Positions 16,335 through 27,108 of a stretch of DNA of 57,699 nt are shown here, piece by piece. Both the position numbers and the translations under genes were made by a program. Position 1 is the stretch's first letter. Each line of letters opens with the position of its first letter. The stretch lies in assembly GCA_947476145.1 (NCBI GenBank), contig CANJPH010000012.1, positions 1 to 57,699 on the forward strand. The letters run 5' to 3'. The stretch comes from Bacteroidota bacterium (GTDB lineage: Bacteria; Bacteroidota; Bacteroidia; Chitinophagales; Chitinophagaceae). Under the pieces are notes generated by a model. The model saw nothing but the letters and a program-made list of their open reading frames with translations, was not told where the DNA came from and made no database searches.

Positions 16335-18830
16335 TTATTTACCATTAAAGAATATCGCATTGGACAATACTAATTTACCCCCTTCCCAGAAATTTCTAAA
16401 AATAGGATCGTCCGCCATAAATACCAATTTACCAGCACCCATTTCTTTTACCCCAATCACCACACCTTCCTGTAATGCCGCTTTTGCTTTGATACCAGCA
16501 AATCCTGCCACATAACTATCTTTTTTAATCACACCTACATTCCAATAATCAGAACTAGGTTCATAAGTGACAATATCTTGCTTTAAGTTATAGTAAATTC
16601 CTTCTGTTCCATATCCAATAGGATGTGTGTTGTCCATATATACTTTATAAATAGCCCCTGGTATAGAGCTTCTTAAAAAGTCGGTTACCGATGCACCATA
16701 TTTTGCCACATTATTTACATCTACTTTATCACTCTTTGGCAATTCTTTAATCTTAATACCCCATTCGGTATTCGCAGCCAATTGTTGTGCCGCACTTTCA
16801 AAAGCAATGAATACACCACCCTTTCTGACAAAGGCTTGTAATTTATCTGACACTGCTTTGGAAGCTAAGTCTTTATAAGATCCTTCTGGCGCAATAATAA
16901 CATCATATTTATTAATGTCAATTCTATTAAAGAAACTATAGTTTAATTGCGTAATGGGATACATTAATTGTTGATCAAAAAAGTTCCATACCTCCCCTGC
17001 TGCCAAAGCTGCAACGTTGTCCCCTGTTAACAAGGCTACTTTTGGTGCATGGCTAATTATTTTTACATCTGGCGAACCAAAGTCAGGCCCTTTTTCTACA
17101 AACCCCGAAGCTACTGAAATGGCTTCTATGTTGGCTGCATCACAAATAGCTTTGGTATCTGCTGCCCAATTATCTTGATTACTTGTTTTTAAGACAATTA
17201 AAGTACCTGCATCAAATTGTTTTCCACCAGCAGTAAATGCTTTCTCGGCATATCTTACTTTAATATTCTTATGCAATAGCGCTGCTAATACTTTTGAGGA
17301 TGCAAAAGAATTATAAGGAATTAAATATCCATAGGTAGCTGTCGCGGACGCTGTTGCATTCACATCAAACCCTGCTTGAATATTTAAAGGTTCTTTAGAA
17401 GCATACCCATGCACACCATAAGCATAAGGCAGTGACCATGCGGTTATGTCATAAGTATTTGAATCGTTTACTTGCGTAGTAGGTTCCAATAAAACACGTG
17501 CTAAAACCCCATGCGCTTGCGCTGCATTCACCGCTAAGGCATACCCTTCATTTACAAAACTTCCCTCTTTTCTGGTAGCATAATCAAACCCGGTAAATTT
17601 ACCCGTATAGGTTCCGTATTGAATATTGTTTTTCTTTAATAAATTGGCAAGCGCCCATAAACTATTGGGATTTTTCGCCGTCATCACATATGCTTTATAA
17701 GTAGCCGCATTGCCCGATCTGCTATTATCGTAATACTTCTTAAACTCTTTTAATAAATTATCTTTATTATTTGAGCTTATTTCAATAGTGGATCTTCCTG
17801 TGGTATAATGATGCGTTGCTCTTGCTACTAAAGTTAAAGTATCCTCGTCCTCGTTTTGAACGCCCAATCCTGCGCCAATGCCACCTTGCTCATAAGTCAT
17901 ACCTATGGCTCCATTGTACATTGGATAACTATCTCCATAGGAAGGGTACAACATATCAAATCGCTCTTTCGTGAAAAATAACCAATTGTTTTGATCAAAA
18001 TATTTTGCGTTATTTTTTCCAATTTGAATTTGAAATTCTTTTTGCCAACTTGTTACTGCATCATGTATTGGTTCGGAAGTAGGCGTAAAAAAATAAGGTT
18101 GATTATAACTTTGCTCATGAAAATCCACTACTACTTGCGGATACCATTGTTGGTAAAAAGCAACTCTTTGTTTACTCTCTACTTGTGTTTGCCAAGCCCA
18201 GTCTCTATTTAAATCAAAATTATAATGATTGCTTCTGCCTGCAGGCCATGGCTCCATATGTTCTCTGGATGAAGGGTCGGCATTGTAATTAGTGCCCACT
18301 GCATTATTAAACCAGTTTACATAACGATCACGACCATCCGGATTAATACATGGGTCAATCATGACAATGGTATTTTTTAACCACTCTTTTGTTTTAGCAT
18401 CTGTAGGGTCTACCAATGCAAATAAAGTTAACATCGCAGCTTCAGAAGAAGAAGGTTCGTTACCATGCACATTATAATTTAACCATACAATTGTGGGTTG
18501 GTTAAAATCTGTTACCGTTCCGTCTACTAAACCTATATTATGTTTTCTAATTTCTTCAAGCTTTGCTATGTTTTCTGGAAGTCCAATGGCAGCCACCAAT
18601 AAATCACGTCCTTCATTGGTTTTACCATAAGGCATTATTTTTACCATATCCGGTTTTGCTTGGGCAATGGCATTAAAGTAACTTACTATCTGATGATGTC
18701 TTGTAAACTTCGTACCTACTTTGTACCCCAAATAGCTAGCTGGACTAGGTATATTTTGTGCATTTAAGGTTAGCACTGAAAAAACAAATAATAATAAACT
18801 ACTCAATGGCTTCATGATGCGACTTAACAT
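16335..18830 (-). CDS. Secreted M14-family zinc carboxypeptidase
   Basis: An 831-residue exported metallopeptidase. The signal peptide ends near residue 25 (LNAQ). Met-7 (start at 18812) would give a more typical signal peptide. The M14 domain (about 40-350) has zinc ligands H122 and E125 in NVHGNEPSSSE, and a third His in VVVDFHEQ (H238). The C-terminal 250 residues contain a GATase1-like alpha/beta segment (KYDVIIAPEGSYKD...FVRKGGVFIAFESA). This layout is common in large Bacteroidota M14 proteins. The gene heads an operon with the PIG-L deacetylase and the microprotein. The specific peptide substrate is unknown. Confidence 0.85.
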   Translation of the reverse strand: MLSRIMKPLSSLLLFVFSVLTLNAQNIPSPASYLGYKVGTKFTRHHQIVSYFNAIAQAKPDMVKIMPYGKTNEGRDLLVAAIGLPENIAKLEEIRKHNIGLVDGTVTDFNQPTIVWLNYNVHGNEPSSSEAAMLTLFALVDPTDAKTKEWLKNTIVMIDPCINPDGRDRYVNWFNNAVGTNYNADPSSREHMEPWPAGRSNHYNFDLNRDWAWQTQVESKQRVAFYQQWYPQVVVDFHEQSYNQPYFFTPTSEPIHDAVTSWQKEFQIQIGKNNAKYFDQNNWLFFTKERFDMLYPSYGDSYPMYNGAIGMTYEQGGIGAGLGVQNEDEDTLTLVARATHHYTTGRSTIEISSNNKDNLLKEFKKYYDNSRSGNAATYKAYVMTAKNPNSLWALANLLKKNNIQYGTYTGKFTGFDYATRKEGSFVNEGYALAVNAAQAHGVLARVLLEPTTQVNDSNTYDITAWSLPYAYGVHGYASKEPLNIQAGFDVNATASATATYGYLIPYNSFASSKVLAALLHKNIKVRYAEKAFTAGGKQFDAGTLIVLKTSNQDNWAADTKAICDAANIEAISVASGFVEKGPDFGSPDVKIISHAPKVALLTGDNVAALAAGEVWNFFDQQLMYPITQLNYSFFNRIDINKYDVIIAPEGSYKDLASKAVSDKLQAFVRKGGVFIAFESAAQQLAANTEWGIKIKELPKSDKVDVNNVAKYGASVTDFLRSSIPGAIYKVYMDNTHPIGYGTEGIYYNLKQDIVTYEPSSDYWNVGVIKKDSYVAGFAGIKAKAALQEGVVIGVKEMGAGKLVFMADDPIFRNFWEGGKLVLSNAIFFNGK

Positions 18831-18988
18831 AGGATAAATTTTAGGTACAAAATTGGATTTTATATGCCTTAAAAATAAGCATATTTGGGCTTAAATGAAG
18901 CATTGATATTGATAGTTTTACACAAGTGGTGGTGGCTATTTTGTTGAATACTAAATAATTAAGTAATTTACTGCTCTAATTTAGCAAT

Positions 18989-20722
18989 ATGAAAATGAAG
19001 AAGTCTAAAATCCTGATCCTTGCACTTACTTTAGTCAACCTAAGTACTGGCCTTTTAGTGAATGCACAAACCTTTTTAAAGAAACATCCTGGTATTAACC
19101 CCTATCAATATGAAGTGGTAAAAGAACAATCCTTTTCAAAAGCAGCGGTGACTTCCGCGCACCCTTTAGCGAGTATGGTGGGGGCTGCCATTATGAAAGA
19201 CGGAGGCAATGCATTTGATGCCGCCATAGCAACACAGTTTTCACTTGCCGTGGTTTTTCCAGGGGCTGGAAATATTGGTGGTGGAGGTTTTATGTTGGCT
19301 AGAAAAGCAAATGGTGAATTAATAGGTATTGATTACCGCGAAGCCGCGCCAAGCAAAGCCACAAGAGATATGTATTTAGATGCACAAGGAAACCCAATTA
19401 CCAAGAAATCATTGGATGGCGCATCCGCGTCCGGTATACCAGGCAGTGTTGCAGGTATGATCGCGACACATGCTTATGCGAAACTTCCACTAGCCCAATT
19501 AATTGAGCCCGCAATTGAATTAGCAGAATATGGTTATGTGATTACCGCAAGAGAAGCAAATGGATTAAACAGTCAAAAAGCAAACTTTTTAAAAAATAGT
19601 TCAGCGCCAAGTGCCTTTACGAAAAATATTGAATGGAAAGCAGGTGATACCTTGTATCAGCCAGAATTAGCGGCTACATTAAAACGTATCCAAGAAAAAG
19701 GATTGGCTGGATTTTATGAAGGCGAAACGGCCGATTTTATTGTAAAAGAAATGCAATATTCTGAAGGTATTATTACCAAAGAAGATTTAAAAAATTATCA
19801 ACCTAAATTTAGAAAACCCATTGAGTTTGATTATAAAGGACATCATATTATTAGCTTCTCCCCTCCTTCAAGTGGTGGAATTATTATTGCACAGATGTTA
19901 AAAATGATTGAGCCCTTTAATGTGGGAAACATGGGCCAAAATACGGAGGCTTCTGTAAGTTTAATGATTGAAGCACAAAGACGCGCTTACGCAGATAGAG
20001 CAGAACATATGGGTGATCCTGATTTTTGGAAAGTGCCTACCAATACATTAATCAGCGATGAATATGCAAAAGATAGAATGAAGGATTATGTGCCAGGTGT
20101 TGCTGGAAGTTCTAAAATTACACAAGCAGGTCAGGTGCATGAAAGTGAGGAAACTACGCACTTTAGTGTGATAGACGCAAAAGGTAATATGGTCGCCGTT
20201 ACCACCACACTTAATGATACCTATGGTAATAAAACCATTGTAGCGGGTGCAGGTTTTTTATTGAATAATGAGATGGACGACTTTAGTGTGAAGCCAGGAT
20301 CACCAAATATGTATGGCGCTTTAGGAGGCGAAGCCAATAGTATTGTGCCTGGTAAGAGAATGTTAAGTTCCATGACGCCTACCTTGGTAACCTTAAATGG
20401 TAAACCTTATATTAGTATTGGTACCCCAGGAGGAACTACAATTCCCAATCAGGTATTTGAAGGTTTAGTAAATATCATTGATCATAAAATGTCATTGAAA
20501 GCTGCCATTGATGCTCCAAAATTTCACCACCAATGGATACCAGATGTAGTGGGTGTAGAAAATGATTTTCCTGAAGCAACCATGGAAGCTTTAAAAGCAA
20601 AAGGGTATACCATTGTAAAAAGAGGAAAATTTGGCCGCATGGATGGTATACAAATAACGAAGGGCGGAAAAAGAACCGCTGCTGGTGACAAACGCGGTGA
20701 CGACAGCGTTGCAGGTTACTAA
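18989..20722 (+). CDS. ggt: Gamma-glutamyltransferase
   Basis: Periplasmic N-terminal nucleophile hydrolase that hydrolyses or transfers the gamma-glutamyl group of glutathione. The signal peptide ends near residue 26 (VNAQ). The proenzyme self-cleaves before the catalytic Thr of TTHFSV (T389), giving large and small subunits. The small subunit continues with the conserved TTLNDTYG segment, and the oxyanion/substrate motif near 460-470 reads LSSMTPT. GTPGGTTIPNQVFE follows. The length of 577 is typical. It is divergent from the M14 operon (158-nt gap). A TAATTTAG box (one mismatch to TAnnTTTG) lies just before the start codon. Confidence 0.95.
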   Translation: MKMKKSKILILALTLVNLSTGLLVNAQTFLKKHPGINPYQYEVVKEQSFSKAAVTSAHPLASMVGAAIMKDGGNAFDAAIATQFSLAVVFPGAGNIGGGGFMLARKANGELIGIDYREAAPSKATRDMYLDAQGNPITKKSLDGASASGIPGSVAGMIATHAYAKLPLAQLIEPAIELAEYGYVITAREANGLNSQKANFLKNSSAPSAFTKNIEWKAGDTLYQPELAATLKRIQEKGLAGFYEGETADFIVKEMQYSEGIITKEDLKNYQPKFRKPIEFDYKGHHIISFSPPSSGGIIIAQMLKMIEPFNVGNMGQNTEASVSLMIEAQRRAYADRAEHMGDPDFWKVPTNTLISDEYAKDRMKDYVPGVAGSSKITQAGQVHESEETTHFSVIDAKGNMVAVTTTLNDTYGNKTIVAGAGFLLNNEMDDFSVKPGSPNMYGALGGEANSIVPGKRMLSSMTPTLVTLNGKPYISIGTPGGTTIPNQVFEGLVNIIDHKMSLKAAIDAPKFHHQWIPDVVGVENDFPEATMEALKAKGYTIVKRGKFGRMDGIQITKGGKRTAAGDKRGDDSVAGY

Positions 20723-20782
20723 TTAAGACTTTTATACCTATTATTCAGTAGCATTTTTGTATTTTTACAAAAATCAATTTTC

Positions 20783-23700
20783 TTGTTAAAAAAGAAATTT
20801 TCAATACTACGTATCCTCCTTGCGAGCTTAATTGGTTTATTCCTTTTAGGTTATGTTTTATTGTTGATACCCGGTGTTCAAACTTACTTGGGCAAGATTG
20901 TAGCAGGCCGGATTGCAAATAACCTGGGCACAGAAGTGACCGTTGGCAAAGTGGGTTTTTCTTTATTTGATAAATTAGATATTGAAAATGTATTAGTAAA
21001 AGATACACATAAAGACACCCTTATTTTTGCGCGCTCCTTTAAACTAAGGATTAGTGATTTGTTTTTTTCTTCCAACACGCCCACTATCAAATACATTGGA
21101 TTAGACAAAGCCACCATTTACATTCACAGAGAAGCCGAAAAATGGAATTACCAATTTGTATTGGATTATTTGAATAAGGATACTTCAAGTAAGAATAGCC
21201 CTAATAAAATAGATTTAAAGAAAATAGATATTACCAATATTCATTTTGTTCAAACCGATCAATGGGTGGGTGAAAAAATGGTATTGAATGCAAATAATAT
21301 TCTAGTAAATATTAAATCTTCCATTGGCAGTAACATTGTGATAGATCAAATCACGGTGAACAGACCCAATTATTTATTAGAACAAATAAACGGCTTACGA
21401 CCAGCCAATAAGGATACAGCCAATAAGGATACAGCCAATCATGCTAGTTTGGCTGTGAATTCGGAACATACTTCCATTTCCTTAAATGAACTTAAAATAA
21501 TGAATGGAAAAGTTTGGATAGAGCATGGAAACAAAAAACCTGAAGCTTATTTTGATGGAGATCATATACGTATTGAAGATTTGAATGCGACCCTTAAAGA
21601 TATTAAAATAAAAGAGGATACCATTAGGGCGAATGTACAACTGCTGCAACTAAAAGAAAGATCAGGTTTAGAAATTAAAAAATTAAGTACGTTATTTAAA
21701 TTAACGCCCAAGATCATGGAGTTTGATCAGTTAAGTTTAAAGACCAATAAAAGTACGATTGGGAATTATTATGCAATGGAGTATACCCATTTTGCAAAAG
21801 ACTTTCAGGATTATATTCATAAAGTAACTATGAAATCGCATTTGAAGGAATCGGTTATATATACCGATGATATTGCCTTCTTTGCTCCAGAAATGGGCAA
21901 TCTTCATCAAAAACTAAATTTAAGTACCCAGTTCTCAGGCACGGTTGCTAATTTTGTAGCCAGTAATTTAACAGCACAATACAATAAATCATTTGTATCT
22001 GGTGCTTTAGCTATGCAGGGTATCCCGGATATGCGCAAAGCACAAATTCAATTTAAAGGAGTGATGGCTAAAACAAATTACAAGGATTTAAGTACTTGGA
22101 TTCCTGCGTTAAAAAATATTAAAGAATTTCCTTTTGAAGAAATGGGCGAACTGGTATTTAGAGGCGACTTTAATGGCAGTATTTATGATTTTGAAACACA
22201 GGGTAAAATAAACACTAAAATAGGATTAGCAGAAACTAAAATTCGATTAAAGTTCCCCGAAAATAGCGAACCCAATTACGAGGGGCTTATAAGTACCTAT
22301 CATTTTAATATTGGAAAGTTGCTGAATATCGAATCCTTAGGCATGGTTAATTTTAAAGGTAAAATTACAGGCAGTTCATTTAAGGTGGATAAAATCAAAA
22401 CCAATTTAGAAGGTATTGTCGATTCCTTAGACTTTAATAATTACAAGTATACCAATATCACCACCAACGGTCTGTTTCAAAAAGGTTCTTTTAATGGTAC
22501 CCTGCGCATTAAAGATCCTAACATTAATTTTATTAGTAATATTGAATTGGACTTGAAAAATAAAATTGCCAAGTACAATGCGGTAGGCGACTTATTAAAT
22601 GCAAACCTTAAAGAATTAAACTTCTCTAATAATAACATTCAGTTAACTGGATTATTGGACGTGAATTTTGAAGGAAATAACATTGATAATTTCACCGGAT
22701 TTGCTAAGTTCTTTAATGGTAAATTAAAAGGCACAGAATCTTCAGTAAATTTTGATTCCCTGAAACTAGAATCTACCACGCTGAATGGAGTAAAAAATAT
22801 TCGATTTGCAAGCGATGATTTCCAAGCCAATATCAATGGGAAGTTTAATATTGAACACTTACCCGCAAGTGTTCAATACTTTATGCAACGCTACTATCCT
22901 ACTTATATTAGTTCTCCAAAGATTTCACCAGAAAATCAGCAGTTTATCTTTGAAGTAAAAACCAATTATATTGAGCCCTATCTAAGAATCTTTAACAAAG
23001 ACCTTTATGGTTTTAATAATTTAGATATTAAAGGAAGCATCAATACCAATAAGCAAAGCATTGCGCTTACTGGTAAAATACCTTTTGCGGGATTTAAAAA
23101 TGGATTTGCGAACTACGCCATTAAAGACGGCAATATCACTGGTAGTGGAAATATTGACTCCTTGTCTCTAAATATGATTGCCAATGAGTTTAACATAACC
23201 GATAGCGTAGGTTTTAAAAACACAACGGTTCAAATAAAATCCAGCAAGGACGTCTCAGAATTTATTGTATACGCAATAAGCCCATCGGTGATTGAGCAGC
23301 TGGCATTAAAAGGGAAGATTCAAACCTACCAAGACGGATTATCCATTAATTGGTCCCCTTCCTACTTTATCCTTAACCACAAGAAATGGGATATTCAAAA
23401 TAATGGAATATTAAATTTGAGAGAAAGCAATACCAGTGCAAGTAACTTGAAAATAACGCAGGGGATACAAGAACTTGATATAACCAATACCCCAAAACAA
23501 AAAAATGGTTTACAACTTGAATTAAAAAATATTATTCTTGGCGATATTACTAAATTATTATTCTCCAACCCTCGTTTGGAAGGTATCACCAATGGAAAAA
23601 TTCAGTTCAATAATATTTTAAAGGATCCAGAGCTTTACGCAAATTTGGATATTAATAAGTTCATGTACAATACGGACTCGATTGGTAAAACTCAAATCAT

Positions 23701-25495
23701 AAGCTCTTATCAACAATCCAAAGGCATCATCCCTTTTGACATTATTAGCTTAAACAATGATTACAATTTAACAGCTAATGGAACCTACAATTTATTAGAC
23801 AGTGCCAATCCTTTGGATGCTACCCTATATTTAAATCATTCTAAGTTTGGAATGGTACAGCAATTTATTGGCAATGTAATTACCCATTTAGACGGCAGAG
23901 CCAATGGAAATATCCATTTTGCAGGCAGAATTGAAAATCCCTACTTAAAGGGTTCGGCTAGTTTAGAAGATGCTTCTTTCTTAGTAGACTATACCAAGGT
24001 GAAATATAAAATAGATTCAGGTGCACTGATTCAATTCACCAATGATGGCATTGACTTTGGCAATATGATAGTGAGTGACCAATTTAATAGAAAGGCAAAT
24101 TTTAAAGGTAAAATTCTGAATCAAGGATTTAAGCATTTAGAATATGACATGGAAATGAATAGTCCTAAAATTGAGTTATTAAATACTGATGTGTTGGATA
24201 ATGCTAACTTTTATGGCAAGGCGGTTGGTAAAGCCTCCATGACCATTAAAGGGCCTGAAGAAAATATTAAAATGGCTATCAACGCCGACGTAAATGATAG
24301 TTCACATATTTACTTACCCAATTCAACCAGTAAGGAAAGTGGGAAGTCGGAATTTATTGTATTTAAAAAGTATGGTAAAACTGCGCAAAAGAGTGCAGAT
24401 GCCCCTACCTATAATTTATTGGTAGATTTAGAAGTTACTGCGAATAATAAAACACAGATTGATGTGATTATGGATGACCTTACGGGTGAAGTAATTAAGG
24501 CCGTGGGCAATGGAAGAATTAAAATACGCGCTGGTAATATTGAGCCCCTTAGCATAAGAGGCAAGTACAATATTGAATCGGGTAAATATGATTTCAATTT
24601 CCAATCCTTTATAAAAAAACCATTTGAGTTAATTGCCGAAGCGGGTAATTTTATTGAATGGACAGGTAGCCCTACCGAAGCCGATATACATATTGATGCG
24701 CGTTATACTGCGGAGCGTGTGAGTTTAAATGAGTTGGTAGGGTCTGCTAATTTTAGCAATGCAGTAAAAAGTTATCGAGGTAGTGTTTATGTAATTGCAG
24801 CTTTAAGAAATAAATTATCTCAACCAGATATTAAATTCTCATTAGCCTTTCCTCAAGGAAACCCCATTAGCTCGGACAATGAGTTTTCTCAATTCATAAC
24901 CCGTTTGGAAAGAGATGATAATGAAATACTTAAACAGGTTTCTTTCTTAATTGTATTTAATTCATTTGCGCCTGTTAGTTTTAACACAACCAATACGAAC
25001 AATGCCTATACTGTGACCGCTATTGGAATTAATACCATCTCGCAATTGGTGACCAAGGAATTAAATAAATCTATTACCAATATTATTAACAAAGCCACGG
25101 GCGATAAGAGCCTTCGTTTTGACATTGGATCTTCGGTTTACAATAGTGGTAATTTACTAGACCCTACGGGTGCTGGCATTGCCATTAACGCCAATAAAAT
25201 AGATCGTACCCGAGTGAATTTGAAACTAGGCCGTAGCTTCTTTAACGATCAAGTGATTGTGAATGTGGGTGGTGATTTAGACTTTAATGTACGCAATAGT
25301 AGTGCCATTCAAAATAGCGATTTCCAATGGTTACCCGATTTAAATATAGAATTCATTATTTCTAAGGACCGAAAATTAAGAGCCATTGTATTTAACCGTA
25401 ATAGCTTAGATATTAATGGCGGAAGTTTAGGTAAAAGAAACCGTCAAGGGGTAAGTATTTCCTATCGTAAGGATTTTGACGAAATTATTTGGTAA
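20783..25495 (+). CDS. tamB: TamB/DUF490 translocation and assembly protein
   Basis: A 1570-residue envelope protein of the AsmA-like/TamB superfamily. An N-terminal membrane anchor (about residues 8-30) is followed by a very long beta-rich periplasmic domain that forms a lipid-transport groove. The family is implicated in phospholipid transport and outer-membrane biogenesis. The conserved C-terminal DUF490 region is clear (GRIKIRAGNIEPLSIRGKYN, then SGKYDFNFQS and GSPTEADIHIDARY). The start is TTG, since no ATG precedes the anchor segment in frame. A 15-nt unit repeats in tandem at 21404-21439 and encodes an NKDTA repeat. It follows ggt by 60 nt. Confidence 0.9.
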   Translation: MLKKKFSILRILLASLIGLFLLGYVLLLIPGVQTYLGKIVAGRIANNLGTEVTVGKVGFSLFDKLDIENVLVKDTHKDTLIFARSFKLRISDLFFSSNTPTIKYIGLDKATIYIHREAEKWNYQFVLDYLNKDTSSKNSPNKIDLKKIDITNIHFVQTDQWVGEKMVLNANNILVNIKSSIGSNIVIDQITVNRPNYLLEQINGLRPANKDTANKDTANHASLAVNSEHTSISLNELKIMNGKVWIEHGNKKPEAYFDGDHIRIEDLNATLKDIKIKEDTIRANVQLLQLKERSGLEIKKLSTLFKLTPKIMEFDQLSLKTNKSTIGNYYAMEYTHFAKDFQDYIHKVTMKSHLKESVIYTDDIAFFAPEMGNLHQKLNLSTQFSGTVANFVASNLTAQYNKSFVSGALAMQGIPDMRKAQIQFKGVMAKTNYKDLSTWIPALKNIKEFPFEEMGELVFRGDFNGSIYDFETQGKINTKIGLAETKIRLKFPENSEPNYEGLISTYHFNIGKLLNIESLGMVNFKGKITGSSFKVDKIKTNLEGIVDSLDFNNYKYTNITTNGLFQKGSFNGTLRIKDPNINFISNIELDLKNKIAKYNAVGDLLNANLKELNFSNNNIQLTGLLDVNFEGNNIDNFTGFAKFFNGKLKGTESSVNFDSLKLESTTLNGVKNIRFASDDFQANINGKFNIEHLPASVQYFMQRYYPTYISSPKISPENQQFIFEVKTNYIEPYLRIFNKDLYGFNNLDIKGSINTNKQSIALTGKIPFAGFKNGFANYAIKDGNITGSGNIDSLSLNMIANEFNITDSVGFKNTTVQIKSSKDVSEFIVYAISPSVIEQLALKGKIQTYQDGLSINWSPSYFILNHKKWDIQNNGILNLRESNTSASNLKITQGIQELDITNTPKQKNGLQLELKNIILGDITKLLFSNPRLEGITNGKIQFNNILKDPELYANLDINKFMYNTDSIGKTQIISSYQQSKGIIPFDIISLNNDYNLTANGTYNLLDSANPLDATLYLNHSKFGMVQQFIGNVITHLDGRANGNIHFAGRIENPYLKGSASLEDASFLVDYTKVKYKIDSGALIQFTNDGIDFGNMIVSDQFNRKANFKGKILNQGFKHLEYDMEMNSPKIELLNTDVLDNANFYGKAVGKASMTIKGPEENIKMAINADVNDSSHIYLPNSTSKESGKSEFIVFKKYGKTAQKSADAPTYNLLVDLEVTANNKTQIDVIMDDLTGEVIKAVGNGRIKIRAGNIEPLSIRGKYNIESGKYDFNFQSFIKKPFELIAEAGNFIEWTGSPTEADIHIDARYTAERVSLNELVGSANFSNAVKSYRGSVYVIAALRNKLSQPDIKFSLAFPQGNPISSDNEFSQFITRLERDDNEILKQVSFLIVFNSFAPVSFNTTNTNNAYTVTAIGINTISQLVTKELNKSITNIINKATGDKSLRFDIGSSVYNSGNLLDPTGAGIAINANKIDRTRVNLKLGRSFFNDQVIVNVGGDLDFNVRNSSAIQNSDFQWLPDLNIEFIISKDRKLRAIVFNRNSLDINGGSLGKRNRQGVSISYRKDFDEIIW

Positions 25496-25524
25496 GCCCT
25501 GTTTATACAGTAATATATGATCGC

Positions 25525-27108
25525 TTAAGGTAAAATGGGCGGGGGAACTTTCTTACAATTTTTTAATTTGTACACATAAAAATTTCTGAGCACTACCCCT
25601 TTGGTAATGATGGGGATGGTATCCGGTGCAGCAATTTGTTCAAAATATTCATCATAAAGAAAGTGCGGGTCCACGGGTAAATTAGAGGGTACAATATAAT
25701 ATGCATTGTCTCCTAATTGTAAACCTTGGTTTCCCTTATTCAACCAAGCAAATTTATGTAGGTCTTGTAATTGTCCAACCGCAATCACCGACATCTTTAA
25801 AGGCTTAGCCGTATAAAATAAAATATGCCCTCCTGGAAACCATTTATGAATTACAATGGGTGAATTGGCTGGCATCGTTCCATTAGATCTATCCTTTTGA
25901 ACGATAGTGGCAAAGGATTTTGTAAAAGATTCCCAGCCTGTTAAATCATTGATTGGATTATACTCACCTAGGTTCTCATTTTTGGCAGACCCTATTTGTT
26001 GAGGGATCACGTAAATAAATAATAAAACGCCTAAAATTAAAGCTACAAATAACCCTGTAGCGTATTTTAAAATACCGGGTAAAATATTAAAGCTATTTTT
26101 TTGCTGTAAGTAAGTACTCCAAAAGACTCCACTTATTAAAAACAAAGATATATAGGCAGGTCCTGTCCAATGGGGCAGGGTTGGATTAAACAGTGAAAGC
26201 CCCCAAAATGTAATGAGTAAAGGAAAACTTAGCCATAATAATAAAGGCAAAGCTTTTGATAAAGCTAATTTCAACTTTTTAAAATTAAACAAAGCAATGA
26301 ACACCGACAGGTATACCAAAGGATTTTGATATACCATCTCTCCTACTATTTGTTGTATAAAACTATCTAGTAAAATACCCGTATGCATGACTCTATTGGA
26401 ATGGAAGGTATAGGTTATAAAGTTGTTTTGAATATTCCAATATAAAATGGGGAACACGCAAATTACGGTGACCATGATGGCCAAATACAAATCCCTTTTT
26501 TGCAAGGTTTTAGCTTGATGAAATAATAGGTAAGCCCCAAACCCTATCCACAAGTACAAACCGTGTACTTTGCTTAAAGTAGCCAAGCCAATAAACAATC
26601 CTAAAAATAGCCAGTCCCTTGTTGCGAATTGGGTGGGTTGCATGGTAAACTTAACCATCCAATAAATGCTTAGGGTAAAAAATAATAATTGCGGACTGTC
26701 CGGCAAAACAAAGAACCCTGCAATAATGCTGGTGTAAATAGAAATACTATACATCCAGGCCGCAATATAACCGGAACGCTCATCCTTTAATAAAGTACCC
26801 GTTTTAAAAATTGTAAAAGTGGCTAGTGCAGCACAAATAAAACTACCTAATCGCATGGACAATGTAGAAACCCAATGTAAATTTAAACTTGTTACACGCA
26901 TCATCCAACCTACCATTCCAGGATGGTCAAAATGATTCCAATCGGGCTGCACCGCATAGGTGTAATAATACACTTCGTCGTTCCCCAGCTCAATAAAAAA
27001 AGATAAGATTATTTTTAAGAGGATAGAAACGCCAATCAACCACCACATTTTTTTTTGATATGGTAAAGTAGTTGTTGTCATCTTAAAATTCAATGAATTA
27101 TTTAGCAT
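25525..27108 (-). CDS. GT39/ArnT-like membrane glycosyltransferase
   Basis: A 527-residue integral membrane protein with about 10-12 hydrophobic helices and the GT39-type acidic motif NDEVYYYTYA near residue 44 in the first periplasmic loop. It also has the HFDHPGMVGWM segment seen in ArnT/PMT-like enzymes. Such enzymes transfer a sugar from a polyprenyl-phosphate donor to lipid A, protein or another acceptor. The acceptor here is unknown. The 5' end overlaps the aroQ stop by 11 nt if the first Met is used. Met-10 (MTTTTLPY) would remove the overlap. The C-terminal soluble part is short. Confidence 0.78.
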   Translation of the reverse strand: MLNNSLNFKMTTTTLPYQKKMWWLIGVSILLKIILSFFIELGNDEVYYYTYAVQPDWNHFDHPGMVGWMMRVTSLNLHWVSTLSMRLGSFICAALATFTIFKTGTLLKDERSGYIAAWMYSISIYTSIIAGFFVLPDSPQLLFFTLSIYWMVKFTMQPTQFATRDWLFLGLFIGLATLSKVHGLYLWIGFGAYLLFHQAKTLQKRDLYLAIMVTVICVFPILYWNIQNNFITYTFHSNRVMHTGILLDSFIQQIVGEMVYQNPLVYLSVFIALFNFKKLKLALSKALPLLLWLSFPLLITFWGLSLFNPTLPHWTGPAYISLFLISGVFWSTYLQQKNSFNILPGILKYATGLFVALILGVLLFIYVIPQQIGSAKNENLGEYNPINDLTGWESFTKSFATIVQKDRSNGTMPANSPIVIHKWFPGGHILFYTAKPLKMSVIAVGQLQDLHKFAWLNKGNQGLQLGDNAYYIVPSNLPVDPHFLYDEYFEQIAAPDTIPIITKGVVLRNFYVYKLKNCKKVPPPILP

